Assembly: GCA_902769535.1 (NCBI GenBank)
Contig: CACXPH010000011.1
Span: 1 to 53,844, forward strand
Direction: 5' to 3'
Length of the DNA stretch: 53,844 nt
Source: an uncultured Bacteroidales bacterium
GTDB lineage: Bacteria; Bacteroidota; Bacteroidia; Bacteroidales; Paludibacteraceae
The translations under genes and the position numbers were made by a program. The notes below the pieces were generated by a model. It was not told the origin of the DNA and did not search any database. It worked only from the letters and a program-made list of their open reading frames with translations. Positions within the stretch are counted from its first letter, which is position 1. Every line of letters starts with the position of its first letter. Shown here one piece after another: positions 9,255 to 17,652 of this stretch.

Positions 9255-10823
9255 TTACTTATAAAGATACCTTTTTATCGTCTGTTTTTCGGTTCTTTGC
9301 AGCGGCTGATCCGTGATTTCTACGTCATATAGTTGACTGAAGAGAGGGAGTTGCGGATTGATCGCACGGAGGATAGCACGGCGGATATCATCTCCCTTCC
9401 CTCTACGGGTGAAGAGCTTTGCTCGATCGAGCGTCCGGTGGACGGTCGTAGAACAATGCTGGGAGTAGGCCGCCACCACAATAGCCACTAATTTCCCATC
9501 TCTTGCTAGCACGATAGATTCTTGCACTTCTGGCAGAGCGTTAATCTTGCGCTCGATATCCTCCGGATGGATGTTTTCGCCATTAGGCAACACAATCATA
9601 TCTTGCTCGAGGCGACCTTCCACATACAGATAGCCGTCTTCATCCAAATGCCCTTTGTCACCGGTATGAAGCCAGCCGTCTTTGTCTATCTTGCGGGCTG
9701 TGGCTTCGGGATCTTTGTAATAGCCAAGCATGACATTTGCGCCTTTGACGAGGATTTCACCGTTATGAGCAATGCGGGCAGTCATGCCTTCTACTATTTT
9801 ACCGCATGTACCTGTTTTATACTCCGAGCATACCGAATAACTAATGAGCGGACCTGTTTCTGTCTGCCCATAACCAATTGAAATAGGCACTTTTGCTTTA
9901 AGAAGTTCTTTCTCCAGTTCTTTATCAAACAATGAGCCACCTATGTAGATTTGTTTACAGTCTTTAAGGAGAGATATACAATCCCCGTGTGCTTTGATTA
10001 GGCCGGTCAGTAAAAACGGGATAAAACTTAATGCATACGGACGTACTACTCGGATGGCATTATAGAGAATAGATATAGAAACGCCACATAACACATACAC
10101 ATGTTTCCCTTTGAGCAATTGCGCTAATATCTCCGTCATAAAGCCATAGATGTGTGCCATTGGCAAGACAGAAAGAAAAGCCGTTGCATCACCATTGGGA
10201 TATCCATCTATTATGTTCTTGGCATTATTACTCATGTTCCTGTTAGAAAGCATTATGCCTTTCGAAGAATCTGTAGAACCAGAGGTAAAGCAGATCATGG
10301 CTAATTCTTCAGGGACGCCATGGTCGAAGCGAGCTTTTATATTGGAGATTGGAGATTGGAGATTGGAGATTTGTTTGCCACACAGTATCTGCCAATTATC
10401 AAGGCTAATCACATGCTGGACTTGCGGAAGGGACTGAGATTTCAGTTCAGACCATATACCCACTTCCGTGAAAAGCGCTTTGGCATCAGAAAAGTCGATT
10501 TGGAGAGCGATGTCTTCCGAGGATTGCGAATGAAGGACTGTAACCGCTACTCCTTGAAAAGCAGCGATAGCCAGATAAGCGATAGCCCAATGCGCAGAAT
10601 TGGCGCCGCAAATGGCGATATGATCGCCTTGCTTTAAACCGAGCGATTGGAAAAGTTCGCCGAGACGCATTATCTCTGCATACATCTCGCCGTAGGTATA
10701 GCGATTGCCGCGTGAGGTATCTTGCGCGGAGCCATCTTCCGTCAAGTGGAAATCAGTAAGAGCCGGTTGATCCCAATTCTCATTGATTGTGTGGGCTAAT
10801 CTATTAAGGTAATGTTCAGTCAT
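9255..10823 (-). CDS. Acyl-CoA/acyl-ACP synthetase-like AMP-binding enzyme
   Basis: This is an adenylate-forming enzyme that activates a carboxylic acid, probably a fatty acid, as acyl-AMP and passes it to CoA or, given its neighbours, to a carrier protein. Motifs are CFTSGSTDSSKG (about residue 178; Asp replaces the usual Gly), GYGQTETGP, GWLHTGDKGHLDEDGYLYVEGR split as usual, and LPNGENIHPEDIE near the end with the hinge Asp/Arg region. The 522 residues are normal for the family, with no second domain. Residues about 155-167 (ISNLQSPISNIKA) are encoded by a 7-nt tandem repeat inserted in frame. It is the last gene of the lipid-type operon and overlaps the preceding ACP gene by 4 nt. Confidence 0.85.
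   Translation of the reverse strand: MTEHYLNRLAHTINENWDQPALTDFHLTEDGSAQDTSRGNRYTYGEMYAEIMRLGELFQSLGLKQGDHIAICGANSAHWAIAYLAIAAFQGVAVTVLHSQSSEDIALQIDFSDAKALFTEVGIWSELKSQSLPQVQHVISLDNWQILCGKQISNLQSPISNIKARFDHGVPEELAMICFTSGSTDSSKGIMLSNRNMSNNAKNIIDGYPNGDATAFLSVLPMAHIYGFMTEILAQLLKGKHVYVLCGVSISILYNAIRVVRPYALSFIPFLLTGLIKAHGDCISLLKDCKQIYIGGSLFDKELEKELLKAKVPISIGYGQTETGPLISYSVCSEYKTGTCGKIVEGMTARIAHNGEILVKGANVMLGYYKDPEATARKIDKDGWLHTGDKGHLDEDGYLYVEGRLEQDMIVLPNGENIHPEDIERKINALPEVQESIVLARDGKLVAIVVAAYSQHCSTTVHRTLDRAKLFTRRGKGDDIRRAILRAINPQLPLFSQLYDVEITDQPLQRTEKQTIKRYLYK
10341..10373. repeat. 7-nt tandem repeat (attggag x4) inside the acyl ligase gene
   Basis: Four exact ATTGGAG units and a partial fifth lie in the coding sequence and read as ISNLQSPISN on the minus strand. 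The reading frame is kept. A related GGAGATTG phrase recurs at the AroA/GT2 joint (42263-42305). Confidence 0.8.
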
Positions 10824-11065
10824 TTCGGTAGATGTTGTTCAATATAATCATACACATCTCTCACCGTACGAATATTCATCATATCCTTCTTTTGCGGTTG
10901 GAAGCCTAAATGCTTATAGATATGTAGACGCATTTCTACTACATCTACGCTGGTCATGCCCAAATCTTCTTTAAGATAGGCATCCGGCATAATTACTGAC
11001 TCTTCAAATTCAAGCGTTTCAATAAAAAAACGATTAACCCTTTGTTCAATTTCTTCCCGTGTCAT
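10820..11065 (-). CDS. Acyl carrier protein
   Basis: An 81-residue four-helix carrier protein. The phosphopantetheine site is the Ser in DLGMTSVDVVEM (about residue 38), matching the DLGxDSLDxVE consensus, followed by the expected helix and YDYIEQ tail. It carries acyl chains for the synthase next to it and is probably loaded by the acyl ligase, whose gene it overlaps by 4 nt. It is the second carrier protein of the operon and is closer to canonical ACP than the one at 13889-14137. Confidence 0.85.
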   Translation of the reverse strand: MTREEIEQRVNRFFIETLEFEESVIMPDAYLKEDLGMTSVDVVEMRLHIYKHLGFQPQKKDMMNIRTVRDVYDYIEQHLPK

Positions 11066-11069
11066 AATA

Positions 11070-12290
11070 TTATATCTTTTTAATTATCAATGCACTACTG
11101 GTTCCGCCAAGACCGGTGGAATGATTGAGGAAAGCATTTATTGTTGTTTGCTCAGTCTTGCGAGGTAAGCGCAATCCTTCCGCACATTCATCCATATGTT
11201 CCAAATTGATAGTAGGAGCCACAAATCCATGTTGCATCATGAGTAAGCTATACACCGTTTCACAAGCACCTGCTGCCCATCCCTCGTGTCCTGTCATGGA
11301 TTTGGTGGATGTAACCCATGGGTGATGCACTCCGAATAGTTTCTTGATAGCAATAGCCTCTTCTCTATCGCCAATCTGCGTAGAAGCAGCATGCGGATTA
11401 ATCAAATCGATTTGCTCAGGTTTCATGTGTGCATCTCTAAGCGCATTTGCCATAGCGCGATATTCACTTTCACTATCCGGGGCGGCAATCGTTTCGGTAC
11501 CATTGGAAGAGAACCCATATCCTGCTATTTCCCCATAAATAGTCGCCCCACGAGCGATAGCATGTTCGTATTCTTCCAATATCAAAGCTGCTGCTCCTCC
11601 AGATGGAATTAGTCCGTCACGTTTCTTGTCAAACGGACGACATGCCTGCTGCGGTTTATCATTATTGAGAGAAAGTGCTTCGATAGCATCTTCGCCTACC
11701 GCATTTATCGGAGATGTTTCCATCGCGCCTCCTACTAACACCATCTCTTGCATGCCGGAGCGAATAAACATAGTTCCAATGCCTATAGCGTGATTAGAAC
11801 TGGCGCATGCGGCTCCCACACTCATATTAATACCTCGAAGTCCAAAGATTGTTGCCAAATTCATTGTTACATGCGAAGCATCTCCTTGAAAAATTGCAGA
11901 TGGACCTACCATCAATGAATCTTTTTCATTGCGCATCACATCACACATAGCATCAAACCCAACGGAAGAACATCCACTTCCAAAGATGATACCAATATCT
12001 TTTTGTTTTCTATAATCCGAAGAGATTTTCGCCATCTCCAATGCTTCTTTTGAAGCCATATAGGCATATTCGGATAATTCCTGCATATTAACACGGAAAC
12101 GCCTCTCTAAAAGAGGTTTCAAATTCGGACGTGGCACATTGCCTATTAATCCACAATGCAAACCATATTTCACTCGCTCTGGATCAAAGATAATCCCAGA
12201 TCTACCTTGTTTAAGATTCTCTGTGACAGTTTGCAAATCTTGGCCTATACAAGACCATATCCCCATGCCTGTTATTACCACACGCTTCAT
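11070..12290 (-). CDS. Beta-ketoacyl-ACP synthase (FabF/KAS II-like)
   Basis: This condensing enzyme extends an acyl chain with malonyl-ACP. The Cys-His-His triad is readable: VGAACASSNHAI (Cys near residue 161), NPHAAST and TKSMTGHEGWAAGACE. The 406 residues match FabF length. It has glycine-rich C-terminal strands (NHSTGLGGTSSALI). The start codon overlaps the stop of the KR gene by 4 nt. The active-site context differs from housekeeping FabF (GACA rather than TACA), so it is probably a specialised paralogue serving this cluster rather than bulk fatty acid synthesis. Confidence 0.85.
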   Translation of the reverse strand: MKRVVITGMGIWSCIGQDLQTVTENLKQGRSGIIFDPERVKYGLHCGLIGNVPRPNLKPLLERRFRVNMQELSEYAYMASKEALEMAKISSDYRKQKDIGIIFGSGCSSVGFDAMCDVMRNEKDSLMVGPSAIFQGDASHVTMNLATIFGLRGINMSVGAACASSNHAIGIGTMFIRSGMQEMVLVGGAMETSPINAVGEDAIEALSLNNDKPQQACRPFDKKRDGLIPSGGAAALILEEYEHAIARGATIYGEIAGYGFSSNGTETIAAPDSESEYRAMANALRDAHMKPEQIDLINPHAASTQIGDREEAIAIKKLFGVHHPWVTSTKSMTGHEGWAAGACETVYSLLMMQHGFVAPTINLEHMDECAEGLRLPRKTEQTTINAFLNHSTGLGGTSSALIIKKI

Positions 12291-13045
12291 ACGCCCAATC
12301 CTCCATTGATGCCGATAACTTGTCCTGTGATATAAGCAGCCCTATCACTCACGAGAAAAGATACCAAATCAGCAACTTCTTCGGGTTCTCCTAATCGCTG
12401 CATAGGGATAGTTGTTCTTATCGTTGATTGCACTTCTTTCTCATCCCGATAACATTTGGCTGCATAATATTGTTGCAAATCTGTATGTATAATCCCAAGC
12501 GCCACTGCATTGACTGTTATTTTACGAGACGCGACTTCTACAGCAAGTGATCTTGTTGCACCAATTATAGCTGCTTTTGCAGCCGAATACCCAACCGCTC
12601 CCTTATGCCCATTTAAGGCAGCCATAGAAGAAATGTTAACTATTCTTCCATAGTGACACAAAAACATTGCAGGCAAAATTCGTTGAGTAACATAATAGAA
12701 CCCATTTAACGTTGTATCAATAACGTTATGCCATTCATTAGGTTCTATATCTAGGAAAAAGTCATTATAAAAAACTCCCGCATTATGAACTAATGCTTCT
12801 ATGTACTCATCAGGATGTGCTTTCTGCCAACTTTCCAACGCTTCGTTGATGGCTTGCGGTTGAGACACATCGAAAGGTAATAATTCAGCTTGTCCGCCTT
12901 CTTTCTGAATCTGCGCAAGCGTTTCTTGAGCTGCCTCATGATTGCTCTTATAGTTGATAATTACGCTATATCCATCCCGAGCCAACTGAATGCTTATAGC
13001 GCGTCCTACTCCACGACTCCCCCCAGTTATCAATGCGTATTTCAT
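12287..13045 (-). CDS. 3-oxoacyl-ACP reductase (FabG-like SDR)
   Basis: A short-chain dehydrogenase of 252 residues that would reduce the ketoacyl-ACP made by the neighbouring KS with NADPH. The N-terminal cofactor motif is GGSRGVGRAI, the structural motif is VHNAGV (NNAG variant), and the catalytic set is SS...YSAAK (Ser about 138, Tyr about 152, Lys about 156). The C-terminal ITGQVIGINGGLGV is typical of FabG. It lies between the AT and KS genes, with 1 nt separating it from AT and a 4-nt overlap with KS. No dehydratase or enoyl reductase lies in the operon, so either products are not fully reduced or housekeeping enzymes take part. Confidence 0.85.
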   Translation of the reverse strand: MKYALITGGSRGVGRAISIQLARDGYSVIINYKSNHEAAQETLAQIQKEGGQAELLPFDVSQPQAINEALESWQKAHPDEYIEALVHNAGVFYNDFFLDIEPNEWHNVIDTTLNGFYYVTQRILPAMFLCHYGRIVNISSMAALNGHKGAVGYSAAKAAIIGATRSLAVEVASRKITVNAVALGIIHTDLQQYYAAKCYRDEKEVQSTIRTTIPMQRLGEPEEVADLVSFLVSDRAAYITGQVIGINGGLGV

Positions 13046-13046
13046 A

Positions 13047-13892
13047 TTATATTCCTTTCTTAATTTTACGTGTCAATTCCATCAATGTATCTCCCGGACC
13101 GTACTCTACAAAATCTGTCGCACCGGCGTTCATCATATTTAGCACCGACTCTCGCCAACGAACCGGAGACACTAACTGCGCCAGCAGATTTTGTTTAATA
13201 TTGTTGCAATCGGTATGTAAGACTCCATCTACATTCTGACATATAGGGCACACAGGGTTATGAAAGATGGTTTTGTTGACATATGGAGCAAACTGCGCCT
13301 GAGCAGGTTGCATTAACGGGCAATGACTTGGAATGGATACGTCCAATAAAAAAGCATGTCTTGCTCCCGCTTCCTGCGCTGCATGACAAACAGCCGGAAG
13401 TATATCGCGCGAACCGGATATGATAGTTTGCTCTAAACAGTTGTAATTAGCAATATACACATTCTCAAAACGGTTACATATACGCTCCGTTTCGGAAGAA
13501 GGCAAGCCAATTACCGCAGCCATAGCGCCATCAATCATAGTCATACATTTACCTCGCGCATTTACCAATGCCAATGCGTCCTCAAAAGTCATCACCTTAG
13601 CTGCTACCAAAGCGCTATACTCTCCCAAACTATGCCCAGCGACTATACCCGGTTGCATACGGTTCACATCTGCCTCCATAGAGGCAATGCAATGCACAAA
13701 AACGGAGAGCTGCGTGATGCACGTTTCGGATAAGTCTTCATCAGAACCATCGAACATCAGATTGCTCAGGGGCCACCCCAACAATACATCTGCACGTTCA
13801 AAAATCTGACGTGCATGTAGCGAAGAATCATATAACTCTTTGCCCATTCCTCCATATTGTGCCCCTTGTCCGGGGAATAGATATGCTATCAT
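13047..13892 (-). CDS. Malonyl-CoA:ACP transacylase (FabD-like)
   Basis: This acyltransferase loads malonyl units onto the carrier protein. It has the N-terminal FPGQGAQYGGMG motif, nucleophile Ser in GHSLGEYS (about residue 86) and partner His in SIPSHCPLM (about 190). The 281 residues are slightly shorter than usual FabD (290-310). It overlaps the upstream ACP gene by 4 nt, indicating translational coupling and a shared role in priming the pathway. Confidence 0.85.
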   Translation of the reverse strand: MIAYLFPGQGAQYGGMGKELYDSSLHARQIFERADVLLGWPLSNLMFDGSDEDLSETCITQLSVFVHCIASMEADVNRMQPGIVAGHSLGEYSALVAAKVMTFEDALALVNARGKCMTMIDGAMAAVIGLPSSETERICNRFENVYIANYNCLEQTIISGSRDILPAVCHAAQEAGARHAFLLDVSIPSHCPLMQPAQAQFAPYVNKTIFHNPVCPICQNVDGVLHTDCNNIKQNLLAQLVSPVRWRESVLNMMNAGATDFVEYGPGDTLMELTRKIKKGI

Positions 13893-14137
13893 TGGTTCTT
13901 CAATTTTTCGAATAGGTAGTCATATAGGTCATCAAAAGTCACTACACCAGACAAATCACGCGGAGTAATAATTACGCCATATTGTCGTTTGATAACAACC
14001 ACCATCTCCAATACGGAGAGACTATTTAAATCCAACTTGTGACGTATAATGTCATCAGGATGTATATCTGTAGTTGCTATCTCAAACCGTTCCGCAACAG
14101 TAGTGTTAATTTTTTCTATTATGTCTTGTTTGGTCAT
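13889..14137 (-). CDS. Acyl carrier protein (divergent)
   Basis: An 82-residue carrier protein. The modified Ser is in HKLDLNSLSVLEMV, where Asn replaces the usual Asp before Ser-Leu. Carrier proteins that work with dedicated enzymes rather than the general pool often vary here. It is followed directly (4-nt overlap) by the acyltransferase and preceded by the decarboxylase, so it may hold the growing chain or the acyl group passed to the condensation-like protein. A short repeat tract separates it from the decarboxylase gene. Confidence 0.8.
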   Translation of the reverse strand: MTKQDIIEKINTTVAERFEIATTDIHPDDIIRHKLDLNSLSVLEMVVVIKRQYGVIITPRDLSGVVTFDDLYDYLFEKLKNQ

Positions 14138-14143
14138 ATTGTT

Positions 14144-14170
14144 CGATTAGGGATTAGCGATTTTAGATTA
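14144..14170. repeat. Short-phrase tract (gattaggg/gattag/gatttta)
   Basis: The phrases GATTAGGGATTAGCGATTTT fill the 25-nt gap between decarboxylase and ACP genes and reach the decarboxylase stop. They match the tract at 8324-8350. Confidence 0.6.
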
Positions 14171-15203
14171 TGGGATCTCCTACTTTGATGTTTTGGGCGG
14201 TGATATGCGGAGTACGGCCGGGTTCAAAAAAGAGGACGACGTCGCTGCCGCCAAATAAGAATTTCCCGAGTTCTTCTCCTTGTGAAATTCGATTATCGAT
14301 TATCGATTTTTGACTAGTGAGTGCAGGATGAGTCCATACGACAGAACTGACTTGCTGAACGCCGACGGGCACGATTGCTATCTTTCCATACGCGGGCGTA
14401 CGTACAATAAGGACTCCGCGGGTCTCGAGCATCTGGAAGTCAGTGACGCCACATTGCTTATACCGATACCGGGTCTCTGCTTCATCCCAGATAATCTCCC
14501 CTCCACCGGCATGAATACCTTGGATCGTGGTACATTCCAATATCGTACCATCGCACGGCATATGGAAGCGATGATAATCAAAGACATCAAGAACGATATG
14601 CATCGTCTCGCCTCCGGCGAATGCCTCGCGATAGACACTATCTCCCAATAGTTCAAGCCAGTTAGCTATCGTTGCCGTTTTGACCGGCGCTGACAATATC
14701 TCGCCGTCACAAGGGGCTATAAAACTGACAACTGACGACTGAAAACTGACAACTTTTCGCAGCCTTCTGGCGAAAAAGTCATTCCAGCTATGCCAGTTAT
14801 CAGGCGATTCGTAGCGGTCGGTAGCAAGTTCGAAAAGCGGATCGGAGAGCGCGAGTTGGTAATAGTCCTCATTCCAACTCTCCGGACTACTGAGCCATTC
14901 GCCCCAGGCGATATTGTAGTTCTTTAGCCATTGCGAGATGCGCGGTTCATATTGCAGGTCGCCCAACAGGAAATAGAAATAACCGATATTCTGGTCTATC
15001 CGCCGGAAGAAGGAGGCTTCTTCGCCGATATCCATCGTTTGCCACGGCATCTGATGGGCAAAACGCTCTACGTAGGCGCACCAATCTTCTATCGTCCGCA
15101 CCGGATTGGTCTCCCGATGCGGATTCTCGATAGCTGCCTGTTGGAGTCGCTGCTCCAACAACGCACGCAAATCCGGATATTTAGTCAATAAGCCATTCAA
15201 CAT
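14163..15203 (-). CDS. Phosphatidylserine decarboxylase family enzyme with PSDC-type N-terminus (PsiD-like)
   Basis: A pyruvoyl-dependent decarboxylase of 346 residues. Residues 1-140 look like the PSDC extension (FFRRIDQNIGYFYFLLGD...WLSSPESWN...WNDFFARR) found in PSD relatives that act on free amino acids, such as fungal PsiD. The catalytic core has DGEIL, FDYHRFHMP and the self-cleaving FGGSD (Ser about 320), which forms the pyruvoyl group. No membrane segment is obvious. Two repeat tracts are inserted in frame: VVSFQSSVVSF (about 150-160) and SQKSIIDNRIS (about 298-308). The gene overlaps the condensation-like gene by 23 nt. The substrate could be a free amino acid, giving an amine for acylation, or phosphatidylserine. 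The family is clear; the substrate is inference. Confidence 0.85.
   Translation of the reverse strand: MLNGLLTKYPDLRALLEQRLQQAAIENPHRETNPVRTIEDWCAYVERFAHQMPWQTMDIGEEASFFRRIDQNIGYFYFLLGDLQYEPRISQWLKNYNIAWGEWLSSPESWNEDYYQLALSDPLFELATDRYESPDNWHSWNDFFARRLRKVVSFQSSVVSFIAPCDGEILSAPVKTATIANWLELLGDSVYREAFAGGETMHIVLDVFDYHRFHMPCDGTILECTTIQGIHAGGGEIIWDEAETRYRYKQCGVTDFQMLETRGVLIVRTPAYGKIAIVPVGVQQVSSVVWTHPALTSQKSIIDNRISQGEELGKFLFGGSDVVLFFEPGRTPHITAQNIKVGDPII
14287..14311. repeat. Short-phrase tract (gattatc x2-3) inside the decarboxylase gene
   Basis: CGATTATCGATTATCGATTT is read in frame as KSIIDNR, immediately upstream of the C-terminal module that is also found alone at 22720-22860 and 24383-24532. 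Confidence 0.7.
14721..14756. repeat. Short-phrase tract (actgaca) inside the decarboxylase gene
   Basis: Phrases AACTGACAACTGACGACTGA and AAACTGACAAC are read in frame as VVSFQSSVVSF between the N-terminal extension and the catalytic core. Confidence 0.7.
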
Positions 15204-16326
15204 ACTTGCGTACTAAGGCCGCAAAGCGACGAATCGATTCGAGTTTATAATGAGTCGCGGAATACCTATAAACCAATTGCAGAGATTCTGCTTTCTCATG
15301 AATCTCTATATCCAATAGCGCATACGCATATTTTTGTTCCGGAATTGAAACAATCTCGATTGGCAATGATATATTGCGCAGCATATCTTCTACATCCGCC
15401 ACACGCAATACATTCACCGCATAGTTCCACCGCTTGGTAAACGGAGCGGTGAGGGTATATGGATAATCACTATGGGCGATACCGGAACGGATTTGATTTC
15501 TTGTTTCATGGATAAGTTCTTCTCGCGATGCAGGCTTTTGGCTTTCGACTTTCGACTTTCGACTAATCTTAAACGGCACATCTCGATGGAGACTTCCATA
15601 GATTCGCTGTTCTTCCGGCCGATCTCGTCCTTCATATGCCCAAGTGAGCGCCGCCTCTTCTGATCCACAATACTCTGCGATAGCCAAAACTGTACAAAGC
15701 GAGAAAATTCCCTCATAGGAAATAAACTGCTTGTTTTGAAATCTTTCTATCTTCTCTTGCAGAGCTGTATATTCATCCATGAATATTCCGACTTTAGGAG
15801 GAAGGAGCGTGTTTATCCATCTTCTGTCTATGATTGGACGAACCGGAACTGACTCGTCTGCAAATTTGCGCATAAGCCATTCGCGACTATTCGCATAATG
15901 CGCTTCCATTTTCTGCTGTTCATAACAAGCCACATAGTCCCAATAGCAATCGGATTCAAGTAGTAGACCTTTATAGGCACGTTCGATATCTCCCACTAAA
16001 ATTGCCATACTTCTTTCATCCCCTAATATACGACTCATTTCTATCCGGATGAGCACGTCCCCCCCATCTTCCGAAAGAGAAAAACGATGGTATTCCCCAT
16101 GCAAGATATCTTGGAGTTTTGATGGATAGTGCATCCCCTTCCAATCCACCTGCATTGAGAATACGGGATGATGCGCCAATGCCAGACGAATCGCCTGGTC
16201 AATGCGATCCTTTTCTTTGGCACCGCCTTTCCATCTCAACGTAATAGGAAACCGGTACACGCCCGGCATCCATCGTGAGATATCCCACACCAATTGCGAA
16301 TATGGAAGAAGAGGATATTTCATCAT
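15181..16326 (-). CDS. NRPS condensation-domain-like acyltransferase, stand-alone
   Basis: The 381 residues resemble condensation/carnitine-acyltransferase-fold proteins: an N-terminal YPLLPYSQ... half, a region aligned with the HHxxxDG site, then LTWAYEGRDRPEEQRIYGSLHRDVPFKIS, which matches the GRxxxxxxxxxGxFxNxxP latch motif of condensation domains. At the catalytic position it reads MSRILGDERS, so the His pair is missing while Asp and Ser are retained. It may acylate by a different mechanism or act as a docking protein. Residues SRKSKVESQK are encoded by an inserted repeat tract. Context suggests it joins a carrier-bound acyl group to an acceptor, possibly the amine from the decarboxylase whose gene it overlaps by 23 nt. 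Confidence 0.6.
   Translation of the reverse strand: MMKYPLLPYSQLVWDISRWMPGVYRFPITLRWKGGAKEKDRIDQAIRLALAHHPVFSMQVDWKGMHYPSKLQDILHGEYHRFSLSEDGGDVLIRIEMSRILGDERSMAILVGDIERAYKGLLLESDCYWDYVACYEQQKMEAHYANSREWLMRKFADESVPVRPIIDRRWINTLLPPKVGIFMDEYTALQEKIERFQNKQFISYEGIFSLCTVLAIAEYCGSEEAALTWAYEGRDRPEEQRIYGSLHRDVPFKISRKSKVESQKPASREELIHETRNQIRSGIAHSDYPYTLTAPFTKRWNYAVNVLRVADVEDMLRNISLPIEIVSIPEQKYAYALLDIEIHEKAESLQLVYRYSATHYKLESIRRFAALVRKYVEWLID
15541..15564. repeat. 8-nt tandem repeat (ctttcga x3) inside the condensation-like gene
   Basis: Three CTTTCGA phrases, read in frame as SRKSKVES on the minus strand, lie just after the latch motif. Confidence 0.7.
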
Positions 16327-16357
16327 TGGTTATTGGTAATTAGTTATTGGCGATTGA
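16325..16357. repeat. Short-phrase tract (attggttattgg) at the DUF4105 gene end
   Basis: ATTGGTTATTGGTAATTAGT and TATTGGCGATTG fill the intergenic gap. They supply the last residues (NRQ) and stop of the DUF4105 gene and sit at the start of the next gene. Confidence 0.65.
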
Positions 16358-17519
16358 AGATACGTTTAATATCATCTTTGGCAGTTATTACCACATAGGA
16401 GAGCGACAGGACGAGGAAGAATGGATCGATCACCATATGAGGCCAGAAGGCCAAGATGGCTATTCCAACCAACAAGACACCTGCATAGGGCAATGCCCAA
16501 TAACGATGCCAATACCACCCTATTGCCGGAAGCGGGTTAAAGAGGGCTAATAAGATAAATGCCGGTCCTCCAAAATGAGGCATGATGACCCATAGCACGA
16601 TTAGCAAAACTCCGAAAATAGCTTGAACGCCCAACAATAACCAATCCCAATATGGATAGCGCGTAAATGCCATGCCGATGGTTGTCAGCAAGATCAATAT
16701 CGCCAGCAGCATTGGAGTAAACCACGGTTTGCGGTTATCCAACGGAGTTCCCTCCACCATATCGCCGATGTACACTGCAAAAGGTTGACCATTGACGGTC
16801 GCATGTTGCCAAACTTCCGCTAAATCGACAGGAATAATCAGTTTTTCATCCAAAGGAATATCGCTTCCAGCAGTATTATCTGCAAAAAACAAATATAGCA
16901 AACGATACCACGGATGATTTGCCATTGTTCGATAGCCAATTTCACGAGGTGTCATGTACATCAATTCCGTATTCGAAGCATAGACGATAGGTACCTCTCG
17001 AAGCGCTCTCTTCACATATTTTACTGCTGTAATGGCGCAACCGTATTTATTCAAATCCTGTCGAAGAGTAATGCCATTTGTTAGGTGATTATCCATAATC
17101 TCCCACAAGCGCTGTTCTGCCTCAGGCGGCATATTCAGCCGGTATTCATGTACTGAACGATTCCATCTCCGATAATCCTCCACATATGTACTTGTCGGGA
17201 TGGCAAACATGCCCATCTTTGTCTTTCCGCATATGTATTGATAAAAATTGGCTGTTATACTCTCCCCCTCGTAACTAAAGCAATAATCTAAGTTAAAAGT
17301 CGGACACTGGAGGCGCAAAAAAGCATGCCCGGCAGCACCAAGAGCTTCGTCGCGCCAATCCGTCGGATCGGCGACACACAAGCTAACTAGCACAAAATCC
17401 GGATCTAAACGGTCAATCGTATCGTTAAACCCTTGCGCAGCATTGCGTTCGGCAACGGACATTTCAGTAGCACTCTGAGCCTGCCCATAGGCAAACATAT
17501 AGAATGCTAACAATAGCAA
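16344..17519 (-). CDS. DUF4105 / Lnb N-terminal-domain membrane protein
   Basis: The periplasmic part (about residues 30-250) has the DUF4105 pattern: DEALGAAGHAFLRLQ, DYCFSYEGE, and a conserved Cys in NKYGCAITAVKY, the His and Cys expected for an NlpC/P60-like or Lnb-type catalytic site. Four hydrophobic segments follow (about 265-385). Lnb-type proteins process lipoprotein acyl chains, so an acyl-transfer or amidase role is plausible. The first accepted start is TTG at 17519, but an in-frame ATA at 17540 would add IRKIHFI and complete a normal signal peptide ending GQAQS. No ATG exists before the signal core. It is the first gene of the operon, behind a clear promoter and shared leader. Confidence 0.75.
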   Translation of the reverse strand: MLLLAFYMFAYGQAQSATEMSVAERNAAQGFNDTIDRLDPDFVLVSLCVADPTDWRDEALGAAGHAFLRLQCPTFNLDYCFSYEGESITANFYQYICGKTKMGMFAIPTSTYVEDYRRWNRSVHEYRLNMPPEAEQRLWEIMDNHLTNGITLRQDLNKYGCAITAVKYVKRALREVPIVYASNTELMYMTPREIGYRTMANHPWYRLLYLFFADNTAGSDIPLDEKLIIPVDLAEVWQHATVNGQPFAVYIGDMVEGTPLDNRKPWFTPMLLAILILLTTIGMAFTRYPYWDWLLLGVQAIFGVLLIVLWVIMPHFGGPAFILLALFNPLPAIGWYWHRYWALPYAGVLLVGIAILAFWPHMVIDPFFLVLSLSYVVITAKDDIKRIFNRQ

Positions 17520-17541
17520 TATGAAATGAATCTTCCTTATT

Positions 17542-17575
17542 TTAGTACCTTTTTAATTAGTTTTCACCCTAATAT
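17542..17575 (-). promoter_or_regulatory. Second copy of the conserved 34-nt leader element
   Basis: 33 of 34 positions equal the element at 8081-8114, including the ATTAG/CTAAT stem, the GTGAAAA loop and TAAAAAGGTACTAA. Here it ends 1 nt before the candidate ATA start codon at 17540. Confidence 0.6.
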
Positions 17576-17652
17576 GTTTTCGTAGTTTAGGTCGGTTTTT
17601 CTTTGCTTCACGCATATACACATGTAACACAGGCGGCGCGATAAAAGCGCCG

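Noticed and set aside
8415-9332. 305-codon plus-strand frame across the DUF3737 gene and its upstream region
   Set aside because: Opposite to a clear beta-helix protein; crosses the hairpins and the end of the acyl ligase gene and has no family features.
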